A DNA stretch of 64,000 nt from the NCBI RefSeq assembly GCF_040549045.1, contig NZ_JBEWTB010000002.1, positions 1,271,501 to 1,335,500 of the forward strand. Direction: 5' to 3'. The stretch is from Endozoicomonas sp. NE40 (GTDB lineage Bacteria; Pseudomonadota; Gammaproteobacteria; Pseudomonadales; Endozoicomonadaceae). The notes beneath the pieces are model-generated. The model was not told where the DNA came from. It saw only the letters and a list, made by a program, of their open reading frames with translations, and made no database searches. Below are positions 53,022 through 62,007 of this stretch, piece by piece. Position 1 is the stretch's first letter; each line of letters begins with the position of its first letter. The position numbers and the translations under genes are program-made.

Positions 53022-54021
53022 GCTTGTGAGACTCCTTAAAAGCGTTTTCAAGTTGTAGCAGATAACCGGCTCTCAGCTCATCACTGATAAAGCTGGCATT
53101 AAAACTGTTTTTTATTAGCTGGTAGATTTCATTGTCTGTTAGCGACAAGGCTGCCTGAACCGCCCGAAAGTTGTCATTAACATAGCCACCAAAGTAAGCC
53201 GGATCATCAGAATTGACCGTCACCAGCAGCCCTTTGTTTAACATAGATTTAAGATTGTGTTCTTCAAGGAGGCTGAATACTTTTAATTTTTCATTCGACA
53301 AGGGGCAAACGGTTAAGGGTACCTGATGGTCAACCAGATAACTGACCAGCTTAGGGTCATCCTCACACCGGACACCGTGGTCAATGCGTTCAACCCCAAG
53401 GCTCTTTATAGCTCCCCAGATATAATCTGCAGGACCTTCTTCACCGGCATGAGCGACGGCTTTTAAACCATAATGTCTGGCCTTATCAAATACCGCCTGA
53501 AATTTTTCAGGTGGATGACCGACTTCAGAAGAATCCAGCCCTACACCAATGATCCATTGATGCCATGGGCGCGACATTTCCAGAGTATCCATAGCCGCTT
53601 CGGCACTTAAATGACGCAGAAAGCACATGATGACCTGGCTGGTAATGCCCAGCTTCTGTTCGCCGTCCTGCAAAGCTGAATGAATACCCTCTATGACCGT
53701 TTCAAAGTCAATACCACGGTCTGTATGGGTTTGAGGATCAAAAAAGATTTCGGTATGGACGACATTGTCCTGCTGGCAGCGCAGCAAATAAGCCCAGGTC
53801 AGGTCATGAAAATCCTGTTCGGTTTGTAATACCCCTGCTCCGGCATAATAAATATCAAGAAACGATTGCAGGTCATTAAACTCATAGGCTCGACGAACGT
53901 CCTCGACACTGTGGTATGGCAACTGAATGTTATTTCGGGCAGCCAGTTCAAACATCAACTCCGGCTCTAATGTTCCTTCAATATGCAGATGCAACTCAGC
54001 CTTTGGCAACGCATGGGTCAT
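53014..54021 (-). CDS. Adenine deaminase (adenosine deaminase superfamily)
   Basis: A 335-residue zinc amidohydrolase. Metal ligands and catalytic residues are visible: KAELHLHIEGTLEPELMF (HxH), VAHAGEEGPADYIW (His and Glu), RIDHGVRCEDDPKLV (His) and TVNSDDPAYFGG (Asp pair). The segment LDSSEVGHPPEKFQAVF is typical of the adenine deaminase branch rather than true adenosine deaminases, so conversion of adenine to hypoxanthine and ammonia is favoured. The SDR gene overlaps its 3' end. Together with the purine permease at 12 kb, it points to purine salvage. Confidence 0.85.
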   Translation of the reverse strand: MTHALPKAELHLHIEGTLEPELMFELAARNNIQLPYHSVEDVRRAYEFNDLQSFLDIYYAGAGVLQTEQDFHDLTWAYLLRCQQDNVVHTEIFFDPQTHTDRGIDFETVIEGIHSALQDGEQKLGITSQVIMCFLRHLSAEAAMDTLEMSRPWHQWIIGVGLDSSEVGHPPEKFQAVFDKARHYGLKAVAHAGEEGPADYIWGAIKSLGVERIDHGVRCEDDPKLVSYLVDHQVPLTVCPLSNEKLKVFSLLEEHNLKSMLNKGLLVTVNSDDPAYFGGYVNDNFRAVQAALSLTDNEIYQLIKNSFNASFISDELRAGYLLQLENAFKESHKHE

Positions 54022-54113
54022 AGAAGAAGCTCCATCAGATAATTCGGGCTATTATGTCAATAATGGAGTAATAATAAGTCTAATGATACCTCTAAACTCA
54101 GGGATTGAAGGTC

Positions 54114-54827
54114 ATGTCAAAGATTGACGGCAACTCAGGTGTTACACCACCCCAGCAACCTGCAGATCACAACAAGACCGAAAAAGCTGTTGGGACATTA
54201 GGCGACAAAACGGTTTCCCCTCTCTCTCTTGATGAAAACCTGCAACAGGAACTGCAGACCAAAGTCTCCCCTGACATAGACATTTCAGACCGTTTCGTAT
54301 CTCATCCACCGCTGAATAAGGAAACACTCAGCCTGCTTCGCAACCTGGTCAGGGAAAAGTCGTGGGAAGGTGTTCGTGAGGCATTGGATCAGCGGGTAAA
54401 ATCACTCGAACACTTTGACCAGCTGGCGCAGATTGCTCCCGATAACCTTCCTCTGGAAGCTCAGCAACTGATCATTAATCGCTACGCCGGTATTGCAACA
54501 GAACGGATTGTGGGTCATCTGACTAACCTGAAGGGCAGTGCGCAGGAGCAGCTCGACAGCCTGAATTTATACTTTATTCGCCCAGACAGCCCCCATAATG
54601 CCGTCAAAACCGTATGCCGGTCTGTCAGTGATGATTTTATGCAGGCCAGCAAGTTTCAGTCTTCTTTAGGGCAATCGCTGAAAGATCAGCTGGAAACCCG
54701 TTCATTTGGCTTGTTAAAGCAACACCTGATCAGTCTGGACCGACAGGTTGCCGCTAAAGGCAGTCCGGAACAGATACAAAAAAATAACTGGCAGATTAAC
54801 CAGCGTAACATTGAAGTAAGAGAATAA
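54114..54827 (+). CDS. Unknown protein, possible T3SS substrate
   Basis: A 237-residue soluble protein with no recognised family. The first 60 residues are disordered-looking and rich in Asn, Gln, Pro, Thr and Lys (SKIDGNSGVTPPQQPADHNK), a composition often seen in type III secretion signals. The rest is predicted helical (LLRNLVREKSWEGVREALDQ, GLLKQHLISLDRQVAAKG). There is no Sec signal. The ATG at 54114 is preferred to a TTG nine bases earlier. It lies between the two T3SS blocks, alone on the plus strand and followed by a terminator. The effector idea is an inference from composition and place. Confidence 0.6.
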   Translation: MSKIDGNSGVTPPQQPADHNKTEKAVGTLGDKTVSPLSLDENLQQELQTKVSPDIDISDRFVSHPPLNKETLSLLRNLVREKSWEGVREALDQRVKSLEHFDQLAQIAPDNLPLEAQQLIINRYAGIATERIVGHLTNLKGSAQEQLDSLNLYFIRPDSPHNAVKTVCRSVSDDFMQASKFQSSLGQSLKDQLETRSFGLLKQHLISLDRQVAAKGSPEQIQKNNWQINQRNIEVRE

Positions 54828-54972
54828 GCCGGGAATTTAAGAAAGCACCAGCGTAGAATAAATCCATCACACCCAAAACAAATAAGAATGGTTTTTATTT
54901 AGATTGCTATTTGAATTAAGAGGATTTTAAATTATACTCAGTTCGCTAATACTTGTCGTACTCTTACAAACT

Positions 54973-55010
54973 AAAAAAGGGGCAAGCCCGGAAGCTAACC
55001 CCTTCTTTTT
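54973..55010. terminator. Bidirectional terminator between frdD and the 54.1-kb gene
   Basis: GGGGCAAGC (54979-54987) pairs with GCTAACCCC (54994-55002), leaving an internal CA/AA mismatch. It has an A-run on the left and a T-run on the right, so each strand ends in a U-tract. It lies 27 bases beyond the frdD stop and serves the minus-strand frd operon; it can also stop the convergent plus-strand gene. Confidence 0.8.
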
Positions 55011-55028
55011 CAGCTGTTTAGCTCTTTA

Positions 55029-55379
55029 TCAGAACAGTACAGCGACTACCGTAGCAATGCTCAGTACCAGAGTACCGCCGTAGCACAGGGCTTTAACAGC
55101 AACACCAGGGTGCATACCCAGGTCATGGGAGCCGTGGTAGATACGGTGGATACAAGCCCAGTAAGACGGTACCAGTACCGCCAGCAGGGCCAGCTGACCA
55201 AACAGATTGTTCAGGAAGAAACCGGACATACGCTCATAAGACAGAGCTTCAGCCGGAATCACACCCAGAGAGGACAGCAGGACAACCAGGATCATCGCCG
55301 GGAAAAACAGTGCGATGGTGGTACCGCCAGCGCCAAACAGGCTCCACAGCAGGGGTTCAATATGACGTTTCTGACTCAT
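55029..55379 (-). CDS. frdD: Fumarate reductase membrane subunit FrdD
   Basis: A 116-residue membrane anchor (E. coli 119) with three transmembrane helices. The family landmark HIEPLLWSLFGAGGTTIALFFP and the helix-3 start HRIYHGSHDLGM with its conserved histidines are visible. With FrdC it anchors the FrdAB catalytic part and binds menaquinol. It is the last gene of frdABCD, 13 bases after frdC, and is followed by a terminator. Confidence 0.95.
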   Translation of the reverse strand: MSQKRHIEPLLWSLFGAGGTTIALFFPAMILVVLLSSLGVIPAEALSYERMSGFFLNNLFGQLALLAVLVPSYWACIHRIYHGSHDLGMHPGVAVKALCYGGTLVLSIATVVAVLF

Positions 55380-55392
55380 CTTATTTACTCCC

Positions 55393-55779
55393 TTAAACCA
55401 GTGCCGCTGCAGCCAGAATCACAACAGAAATACCTGCCAGACCTGCGTACATCAGCTTGTTAACAACATTGTCAGCGACTTTCTTGCGAATGAACTGAGG
55501 CAGTACGCGCGGAGTCATGTCGAAGTAAGTCACTGCGTGGTACAGGGTCATACCCAGAGTTACGACAGTAAACAGGATCATCAGCGGGTTAGCCTGGAAA
55601 GACAACCAGCTGCTCCATGCTTCTTCACCTTTACCCAGCTGCAGGATACCCCAGAACAGGTTAACCGCGTACAGGGCATCGAACACACAGGATGCTTCAC
55701 GCACCATGTAGTTACGGTAGTACGGGTGGTCCATGAACCAGGTACGCTTCATCGGGCGTACGTAAGGGCGACGACTCAT
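55393..55779 (-). CDS. frdC: Fumarate reductase membrane subunit FrdC
   Basis: A 128-residue membrane anchor (E. coli 131) with three transmembrane helices. It begins SRRPYVRPMKRTWFMDHPYYRNYMVREA, matching the FrdC N-terminus, with the conserved glutamate of the quinone site in VREASCVFDALYAVNLFWG. The ATG overlaps the frdB stop by one base (TGATG) and AAGGAG lies upstream; the longer frame would start at GTG 55782. It is part of the anaerobic menaquinol:fumarate reductase. Confidence 0.95.
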   Translation of the reverse strand: MSRRPYVRPMKRTWFMDHPYYRNYMVREASCVFDALYAVNLFWGILQLGKGEEAWSSWLSFQANPLMILFTVVTLGMTLYHAVTYFDMTPRVLPQFIRKKVADNVVNKLMYAGLAGISVVILAAAALV

Positions 55780-56528
55780 CACTTTGCTCCTTTGCGTGGC
55801 ATCAGGAAGGACAGAGCCCAGTCCTGGGAGCCTTGCAGCTTGTTCTGGTTGATAGCAGCAGCCGGGTCAACGTTCTTAGGACAAACCTCTGAACAGTAAC
55901 CAACAAAAGTACAGGACCAGACACCGTTCTTGCCCTGAATCACTTCAGTACGCTGATCGTAACCGTCGTCACGGGAGTCCAGGTTGTAACGGTGACCCAG
56001 AGCGAGCACCGCAGGACCCGTGAACAGAGGGTTCAGACCCATCTGCGGACAGGCGGAGTAACACAGCATACAGTTGATGCACATGGAGAACTGCTTGTAC
56101 AGGCCCAGCTGCTCAGGTGTCTGCTTGTTCACACCTTCTTCAACCGGCTTCTCCATCGCATTGATGATGTAAGGCTTAACAGATTCCAGCTTCTTGATGA
56201 AGTCAGCGGAATCGACCACCAGGTCACGCTCGATCGGGAAGTTAGCCAGAGGCTCAACTTTGATGGCATTCGGGTAGTAGTCGCGCAGGAAGGTTTCACA
56301 GCCCAGCTTTGGTGTGCCGTTGATCACCATACCGCAGCTACCACATACCGCCATACGGCAGGACCAACGGTAGGACAGGGAAGAGTCCAGTTCGTCCTTA
56401 ATGTGCTCAAGAGCGTCCAGCATGGACCAGTCTTCAACGTAAGGAATCTCAAAGGTGCCGTAGCTTGGCTTTTCATCGGTTTCCGGATTGTATCGCAGAA
56501 TCTCGATGCTAATCGTTTTATTGCTCAT
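55779..56528 (-). CDS. frdB: Fumarate reductase iron-sulfur subunit FrdB
   Basis: A 249-residue protein (E. coli 244) carrying three iron-sulfur clusters. The [2Fe-2S] ligands are in SCRMAVCGSCGMVINGTPKLGC, the [4Fe-4S] in CINCMLCYSACP, and the [3Fe-4S] region in CTFVGYCSEVCPKNVDP. It transfers electrons from menaquinol in FrdCD to the FAD of FrdA. It starts 12 bases after frdA and overlaps frdC. The paralogous succinate dehydrogenase genes are not in this window. Confidence 0.97.
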   Translation of the reverse strand: MSNKTISIEILRYNPETDEKPSYGTFEIPYVEDWSMLDALEHIKDELDSSLSYRWSCRMAVCGSCGMVINGTPKLGCETFLRDYYPNAIKVEPLANFPIERDLVVDSADFIKKLESVKPYIINAMEKPVEEGVNKQTPEQLGLYKQFSMCINCMLCYSACPQMGLNPLFTGPAVLALGHRYNLDSRDDGYDQRTEVIQGKNGVWSCTFVGYCSEVCPKNVDPAAAINQNKLQGSQDWALSFLMPRKGAK

Positions 56529-56540
56529 TCACGCAACTCC

Positions 56541-58325
56541 TTACTTGCCCTTATCCGCTGCAGCGCCTTTCTCAGCTTCCGCACCGTATACACGGGCTTC
56601 TGGCTGATAACGGGTAACGTTTACGTCCTGGTAGTCCAGACGTGGTTCAGCGTCACCATTGAAGTAAGTCAGGGTGTGTTTCAGGAAGTTCTCGTCATCA
56701 CGGGCTTCGAAACCGTCGATACGCTGGTGCGCACCACGGGATTCCTTACGGTTCACACCACCAACAGCCATACAGTGGGCAACGGTCAGGGAGCTTTCCA
56801 GCTCGAACGCCTGCAGCAGTTCAGTGTTGAAGACCTTGCTCTTGTCTTCAATTTTCACGTTCTTCATGCGCTCACGCAGTTCGGCCATCTTGTCAACGCC
56901 TTCCTGCATCTCTTCACCGATACGGTAGATGCCGAAGCATTTCTCCATAGTCAGTGCCATTTCCTTACGGATATGGGACAGTTTCTCTGTGCCGTTAGCA
57001 TTGCGCATGCTCTCAATGCGATCCAGATGAGCACGAGCCTGATCCAGCAGCTTCTTCTCGTCAGACATAGTGGCCTGCTTAGCGAAGTCAGCCGCACGGT
57101 CACCGGCAACCGCACCGAAGACTACGGTTTCAGCCAGAGAGTTGGAGCCCAGACGGTTCGCACCGTGCATACCTACAGAAGCACACTCACCCGCAGCGTA
57201 CAGGCCAGTGATGTCAGTCGCAGTGTTGATGTCAGTGCGGATACCCCCCATGGTGTAGTGAACCGCAGGACGAACAGGTACAGGTTCTTTAACCGGGTCA
57301 ACGCCCAGATAGTTCTTGGCCAGGGAGCAAATCAGAGGCAGACGTTCCATCAGCTTCGCCTCACCCAGGTGGGTCAGGTCCAGCATGACTGCATCACCCA
57401 GTGCAGTTTTTACAGTATTGCCCTTACGCTGTTCCTGCCAGAAAGCCTGAGACAGCTTGTCACGAGGACCCAGTTCCATGTATTTGTTCTTTGGCTGACC
57501 AACCGGAGTTTCCGGTCCCAGACCGTAGTCCTGCAGGTAACGGTAGCCGTCCTTGTTCAGCAGGATACCGCCTTCACCACGACAACCTTCGGTCATCAGT
57601 ACACCAGAGCCTGGCAGACCGGTTGGGTGGTACTGAACGAATTCCATGTCACGCAGAGGTGCGCCAGCACGCAGAGCCATACCGTGACCGTCACCGGTAA
57701 CGATAGCGCCGTTGGTGTTGAAGCGGAAAATACGACCGGAACCGCCAGTTGCGAAGACAACAGACTTACCCAGAAATACCTTAGGTTCACCGGTCTTAAC
57801 TTCGATAGCAGTAACACCTTGAGCACGGCCATCTTCCATGATCAGGTCAGTCGCGAAGTACTCGTCGTAACGCTCGATAGACGGGAACTGAGTGGAGGTC
57901 TGGTAAAGGGTGTGCAGCATATGGAAGCCGGACTTGTCCGCAGCGAACCAGGTGCGCTCGATCTTCATACCACCGAAAGCACGTACGTTTACGTCGCCGT
58001 CGGCTTTACGGTTCCATGGGCAGCCCCAGTGTTCCAGACGAATCATTTCGTTGGTGGAGTTCTGAACGAAATAGTCTACAACGTCCTGGTCACACAGCCA
58101 GTCACCACCGGAAACAGTATCCTGGAAGTGGTTTTCAAAGGAGTCGTGATCCTGGATTACACCTGCAGAGCCACCTTCAGCGGCCACAGTGTGGCTACGC
58201 ATTGGGTAAACCTTGGAGATCAGAGCCACTTTCAGACCCGGATCTTTTTCCGCTACTGCAATGGCAGCTCGCAGACCGGCACCGCCAGCACCTACGATAA
58301 CTACATCGGCCTTAATGACCTGCAT
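56541..58325 (-). CDS. frdA: Fumarate reductase flavoprotein subunit FrdA
   Basis: A 594-residue flavoprotein (E. coli 602) reducing fumarate to succinate as terminal anaerobic electron acceptor. Visible features are the FAD-binding DVVIVGAGGAGLRAAIAVAE, the covalent-FAD histidine in MRSHTVAAEGGSA, EFVQYHPTGLPGSG, TEGCRGEGG, and GANRLGSNSLAE near the active-site arginine. The QDHDSFENHFQDTVSGGDWL block follows E. coli FrdA rather than SdhA. The ATG at 58325 aligns exactly with the E. coli start and has GAGG upstream; the open frame continues 29 codons further but without homology. It heads frdABCD. Confidence 0.97.
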   Translation of the reverse strand: MQVIKADVVIVGAGGAGLRAAIAVAEKDPGLKVALISKVYPMRSHTVAAEGGSAGVIQDHDSFENHFQDTVSGGDWLCDQDVVDYFVQNSTNEMIRLEHWGCPWNRKADGDVNVRAFGGMKIERTWFAADKSGFHMLHTLYQTSTQFPSIERYDEYFATDLIMEDGRAQGVTAIEVKTGEPKVFLGKSVVFATGGSGRIFRFNTNGAIVTGDGHGMALRAGAPLRDMEFVQYHPTGLPGSGVLMTEGCRGEGGILLNKDGYRYLQDYGLGPETPVGQPKNKYMELGPRDKLSQAFWQEQRKGNTVKTALGDAVMLDLTHLGEAKLMERLPLICSLAKNYLGVDPVKEPVPVRPAVHYTMGGIRTDINTATDITGLYAAGECASVGMHGANRLGSNSLAETVVFGAVAGDRAADFAKQATMSDEKKLLDQARAHLDRIESMRNANGTEKLSHIRKEMALTMEKCFGIYRIGEEMQEGVDKMAELRERMKNVKIEDKSKVFNTELLQAFELESSLTVAHCMAVGGVNRKESRGAHQRIDGFEARDDENFLKHTLTYFNGDAEPRLDYQDVNVTRYQPEARVYGAEAEKGAAADKGK

Positions 58326-58878
58326 TATGCCAACCTCTATGAAGGTCCGGTGTACCCGAATCGCAAGCGCCTCTGGTTCCGGACGGGTTATTGGAAATTG
58401 CTCGAAAAGCATGAACCAGAATGGGAATAGCAGCTTTTACGACGACTATTCACATTCGGATTAAGGCTTTCTGAAAATTAACCAGACTCATTCATCAAAC
58501 AGTCATCTTAACGGTTGGTTACGACACGAAATCGAATACTGAATGTATCAGGCTGGCTTGACAGTATTGAGCCATAATCGCGTAATCAGGAATAAAAGCT
58601 CTGAAGTGTCACAGAAACTGGACTGAACAGGTCATCAGTATAGCTGCGATAATGACTTCGGCTTCCCCACTAGCCACGACGTCGATTTATACATACTGTC
58701 AACAATTAATTTGTTAGCGAAATTTAGAGATTTAGGGGGGAAAACACAATCACGAAATCCCTCAATTAAATCCGTATTTGACGTAGGACAAAGGCAGGAA
58801 CGAAGTCATTCAGAGGCGCAAAAACATGAACAGAAACGTCAGTAAAAGCTCGTAACAAGTGCAACAGCATTAACAGCT
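58326..58878. other. Gene-free region between frdA and sctL
   Basis: About 550 bases with no convincing gene. It must hold the leftward frdA promoter at its left end. Only a poor FNR-like site (TTGACGTAGGACAA, 58778-58791) was seen, far from frdA. A TTGACA hexamer occurs at 58558 on the plus strand without a properly spaced -10. Confidence 0.4.
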
Positions 58879-59541
58879 TCAATCAAGCCCCAAAAGGCTG
58901 TCGTCATTACTGATACTCTTAACGGCAGAGCTGTGGATTTTCTCAAAGCGCTTTTGCAATGCAGCAATCTGCAGATCAACACTGGCGTCAACGACACCGA
59001 TTTCACTCTCCATAATACAGTCACCGGTTGAAAGACGCTGGTCGGCTACAAGGTCAATAAAGCCAACGCCCTTATATTCAGCGAGAATGTCGTTTACTTT
59101 CGCCTTGACCATCTTGAACTGACTGGGGGGAATACGAATCGTTACCTGTTTTTCATTTCGGACATGCTGCAGGGCATTGCGAACCAGGTTAACGGCCAGT
59201 TCTTCCTGGTCAAATTCACCAATGATCTTTTTCACTCCGGACATAAGGATCTCGGCCAGCGCTGTTTCCACTTCCGCAAGATAATTAATCGTACGGCTGA
59301 CGACCTTCAGCATCTGGTCGGCCTGATCGATCCTGCTTTCCGTCACACCGTCTTCATAGCCTTTTTGCTTTTCCTGCTCATAGGCGGCTTTGGCGGCTTC
59401 AATAATCTGCTCCGCTCTTTGCTCAGCTGACTGGATAATATCTTTTGCTTCCAGATAGCGGGCATAATCCGTGGCTTTTAAAACTCTGGCTGCCGGATCT
59501 ATATGCAGCATTCCATCAGTCAGGACAACAGGAGACGCCAT
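58879..59541 (-). CDS. sctL: T3SS stator protein SctL (YscL family)
   Basis: A 220-residue cytoplasmic protein that links the export ATPase SctN to the sorting platform. It matches the YscL/FliH pattern: an N-terminal region ending AARVLKATDYARYLEAKDIIQSAEQRAEQIIEAAK, a long Glu/Lys/Gln helix, then VKKIIGEFDQEELAVNLVRNALQHVRNEKQVTIRI and a C-terminal domain with GDCIMESEIGVVDASVDLQIAAL. GGAGG stands ten bases before the ATG, within the end of sctK (22-base overlap). It is the last visible gene of this block; sctN and sctQ are not in the window. Confidence 0.93.
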   Translation of the reverse strand: MASPVVLTDGMLHIDPAARVLKATDYARYLEAKDIIQSAEQRAEQIIEAAKAAYEQEKQKGYEDGVTESRIDQADQMLKVVSRTINYLAEVETALAEILMSGVKKIIGEFDQEELAVNLVRNALQHVRNEKQVTIRIPPSQFKMVKAKVNDILAEYKGVGFIDLVADQRLSTGDCIMESEIGVVDASVDLQIAALQKRFEKIHSSAVKSISNDDSLLGLD

Positions 59542-60215
59542 TCTTTGTCCACCTCCCTGTAAGTCTTGACCAGTAAATTCACACAGTCGGTTTCAGACAG
59601 GTTCACTGTACTGGTATTCGTCAATGCGTCTTTGCATGACTGGGGTAGCTTTAACTCCAGACGCTTTCTGAAAGAGAGCGGTGCCTGAGAAAAAGCCTTG
59701 CCAATCACCTGTACCCCACTGGTTTGGAGATACTGTTTGAAGCGTTGCAGATGATTCCAGTCAATCAACAGGCTTGGTCCCTGTTTGCTGGCAGCACGGC
59801 TGACAAATTGTGCTTTTTTAACCGCAAACCGATAGGCATCAGCCCCAAGGCATTGTTCCAGAGCTGCCCGCTCATCCCGGCGAACAGCATTCCGAATAAC
59901 ATCTTCGTTGAGAATAATGCCAATATAAGTAGCCGTTTCTAAAAGCACTTCTGTCTTTGCCAGTACGATGCGTTTAGCAGGCTCCTCAAAATCGTAATCA
60001 TAATCTTCGTGCAGGGAGAACTGGGTCAGAAGATAATGGGAAAGGTGGAAATCGGCATTCCCCGCTTTTCGCAGCTGTGACACTAATGGCGACAGTTTCA
60101 CCGTTTTCAGCCAGGTCGAGTCGATATACCGGACAAGATAGAGGTTGAACTCAGCCACCCGCTGAAACAGGTCCAGACTCTGTCGACCATCAATTAGCGG
60201 GTGAGAGGCATTCAT
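59520..60215 (-). CDS. sctK: T3SS sorting platform protein SctK (YscK family)
   Basis: A 231-residue cytoplasmic protein corresponding in place and size to YscK (209 residues), a sorting-platform component that contacts the inner ring. Visible family elements are FNLYLVRYIDSTWL near the start, FHLSHYLLTQFSLHEDYDYDF, and VIRNAVRRDERAALEQCLGADAYRFAVKKA. The family is poorly conserved, so the assignment leans on sctJ-sctK-sctL order. It overlaps sctJ by four bases (ATGA) and sctL by 22. Confidence 0.85.
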   Translation of the reverse strand: MNASHPLIDGRQSLDLFQRVAEFNLYLVRYIDSTWLKTVKLSPLVSQLRKAGNADFHLSHYLLTQFSLHEDYDYDFEEPAKRIVLAKTEVLLETATYIGIILNEDVIRNAVRRDERAALEQCLGADAYRFAVKKAQFVSRAASKQGPSLLIDWNHLQRFKQYLQTSGVQVIGKAFSQAPLSFRKRLELKLPQSCKDALTNTSTVNLSETDCVNLLVKTYREVDKEWRLLLS

Positions 60216-60967
60216 TTAGCCTTACCTCCGGAATTAGCCGGAGTCCGCATATAAAACCACCAGTAAGCACCACCTGTTCCCCCCAGAATAAGAACCACCA
60301 GCCCAAGCAGGATAAAAATAATCATTGTGAAGTTTGATCTGGTCTTATCGGGAGCCAGCAGATTGTCCTGGTTGATACGAGTGGCCGGGAACAGGGAAAC
60401 GGTAATTTTGTCCAGAGACAGACCTTCAATACTGTTTGAAACCAGTGTTTTTACTTTAGGTATAAAGCCAGCCAGCTCCAGTTCTGGTGTGTATTTTATG
60501 AAAACAGACGCTGAAGATGGGTAGTTTACATCGCTCAGGGTGTCCTGTTCCTGTGGCAATACCACATGAACACGAGCGGTTATCACGCCATCAATCATCG
60601 ACAGGGTTGATGACAGTTCCTGAGACATTGAGTAAGTGTAACGAGCCCGTTCTTCTGTCGGTGAAGAGATCAGACCGTCTTTGGGAAAAATATCACCAAT
60701 GGAGGAGTACTTTACTTTAGGGTAACCCAGGCTCTTGAGGAGTTTGATGGAGTGGGATACTTCATCCGACCCAACCATCAGCGTGACCTGCTTGTCTTTG
60801 TCGAGTGTTTTCTCCGCAGCCACTCCGCCATCCAGCAAAATAGCCAGCATTTCATTGCCTTCTTTCTCACTGAGACCGGAATAGAGTTCAACCTTACAAG
60901 CCGCAAGCAGTAAACTGAAAAAAATGACGCCCAGTATTCTGAGCCTGCGTTGTAAGTTGTGCTTCAT
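60212..60967 (-). CDS. sctJ: T3SS inner-membrane ring lipoprotein SctJ (YscJ family)
   Basis: A 251-residue lipoprotein of the inner basal-body ring. The signal peptide ends in LLLAAC (Cys24 lipidated), followed by the YscJ core: ELYSGLSEKEGNEMLAILLDGGV, the SYTSSMSQ-type ARYTYSMSQELSSTLSMIDGVITARVHVVLP, SASVFIKYTPEL and SNSIEGLSLDKITVSLFPA. A C-terminal transmembrane helix (about 215-240) anchors it. E. coli and Yersinia homologues are about 244 residues. It starts about 100 bases after sctI; that gap shows no gene. Confidence 0.96.
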   Translation of the reverse strand: MKHNLQRRLRILGVIFFSLLLAACKVELYSGLSEKEGNEMLAILLDGGVAAEKTLDKDKQVTLMVGSDEVSHSIKLLKSLGYPKVKYSSIGDIFPKDGLISSPTEERARYTYSMSQELSSTLSMIDGVITARVHVVLPQEQDTLSDVNYPSSASVFIKYTPELELAGFIPKVKTLVSNSIEGLSLDKITVSLFPATRINQDNLLAPDKTRSNFTMIIFILLGLVVLILGGTGGAYWWFYMRTPANSGGKAK

Positions 60968-61068
60968 CAGGGAGCAACCTGCTGGTTACAGTGTTCCAAT
61001 ACTATGTTCCAAACTACTGCTTTTACACTGCCGCTTTACACTACTACCTTCAAACCAGTGCAGAAGGC

Positions 61069-61509
61069 TTACTGGTTCTTCAACAGCGTATCGAACGTTT
61101 GAGTGCTCTTACTGACGATTTTACCGATGTAATCCTCAGTCACCATCAGGTTGGTCATCGCCATCTGAGTCTTAAACATCTGTTGCATGTTCATGACCTC
61201 ACCTTCCTGAGGTGGTGTCATGGCACTCTGGACATCAGCCCTTCCTGCCTCTACATGGTCTCTTAAACCTTGCATACCCCTGAGGATTTTATCCCCAAGA
61301 GTTAATGCCTCCCCATCAACCGGAGGTGTTTGTTCAACACCTTCTGCCAGAACATTTTGTCCGTTAGCATTTTTCCCCGGGTTTTGTGAGAGCAGTTCTC
61401 CAAACTTTTCTGCTGCTGAAGCATCGGCCTGATCGGGAGATGCCACCGGCTCCAGAGATTCCAGAGCCTTTTCAGCCAGCTGGCTGGAGTTGGTAATATT
61501 TTCGGCCAT
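61069..61509 (-). CDS. sctI: T3SS inner rod protein SctI (YscI family)
   Basis: A 146-residue protein with the SctI pattern. The N-terminal part is disordered and acidic (AEKFGELLSQNPGK). The C-terminal helix region MNMQQMFKTQMAMTNLMVTEDYIGKIVSKSTQTFDTLLKNQ is the diagnostic rod motif (YIGKIVSKSTQTFDTLL). It forms the rod connecting the export gate and needle and helps substrate switching. GAGG lies before the ATG. It is longer than YscI (115 residues) by an N-terminal extension. Confidence 0.9.
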   Translation of the reverse strand: MAENITNSSQLAEKALESLEPVASPDQADASAAEKFGELLSQNPGKNANGQNVLAEGVEQTPPVDGEALTLGDKILRGMQGLRDHVEAGRADVQSAMTPPQEGEVMNMQQMFKTQMAMTNLMVTEDYIGKIVSKSTQTFDTLLKNQ

Positions 61510-61595
61510 TTTCTGGACCTCTTGAGTCGCTCTTGCGTCGCTGTGGTACTTCCCTTCAGGTGATTCCAGTAAAAGACCAGACCACCAGTTTTAAT

Positions 61596-61970
61596 TCAGG
61601 CATTACCAATTTTTTCAAATTGCTGAGTTAGTGTATCGATAGTCGTTTCAATATTAGGTCTGGAAAACTCCTCATTAGCCAGATAGATAAACAGCAAAAG
61701 CTCTTCATCACCTTTTAAGCCCACCTGCATTGGAAACTTCGACGCTTTCGTGTAATGGCATTCTTTTAAGGCCCCAACAAGTAGCCCAAGGCAGTCATGA
61801 ACTGGAATAGAGCGCACCAGATACATCAATACGCCATCTTCCTGCTGTTCAAGATACAGTTCCCCGCGATGCTCAAAATCAAGACTGAGTACACCGCTCT
61901 CGCCAAAGCTGAGATTCTCAATCCCCATTCCTTTGCCTATATCGGCAATGACGTCATCTCGCCAGTCCAT
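61596..61970 (-). CDS. sycN: SycN-like T3SS chaperone of the gatekeeper
   Basis: A 124-residue acidic class-I T3SS chaperone. It tracks Yersinia SycN (123 residues): MDWRDDVIADIGKGMGI against the SycN start, then a beta-region with GELYLEQQEDGVLMYLVRSIPVHDCLGLLVGAL and a final helix TIDTLTQQFEKIG. SycN with YscB binds the N-terminus of YopN to keep the system closed. The gene follows directly after the YopN-like gene (37 bases), which supports the role. No YscB gene is seen in the window. Confidence 0.85.
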   Translation of the reverse strand: MDWRDDVIADIGKGMGIENLSFGESGVLSLDFEHRGELYLEQQEDGVLMYLVRSIPVHDCLGLLVGALKECHYTKASKFPMQVGLKGDEELLLFIYLANEEFSRPNIETTIDTLTQQFEKIGNA

Positions 61971-62007
61971 AGCGTTATTATCCCAAGCTGTTATTTTTTA
62001 CGGGTGG

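Noticed and set aside
55992..58430. An 812-codon plus-strand open frame antisense to frdB and frdA
   Set aside because: It lies entirely opposite strongly conserved frdAB genes. The translation is rich in Thr, Val, Gln and His without any family motif, so it is a codon-bias shadow.
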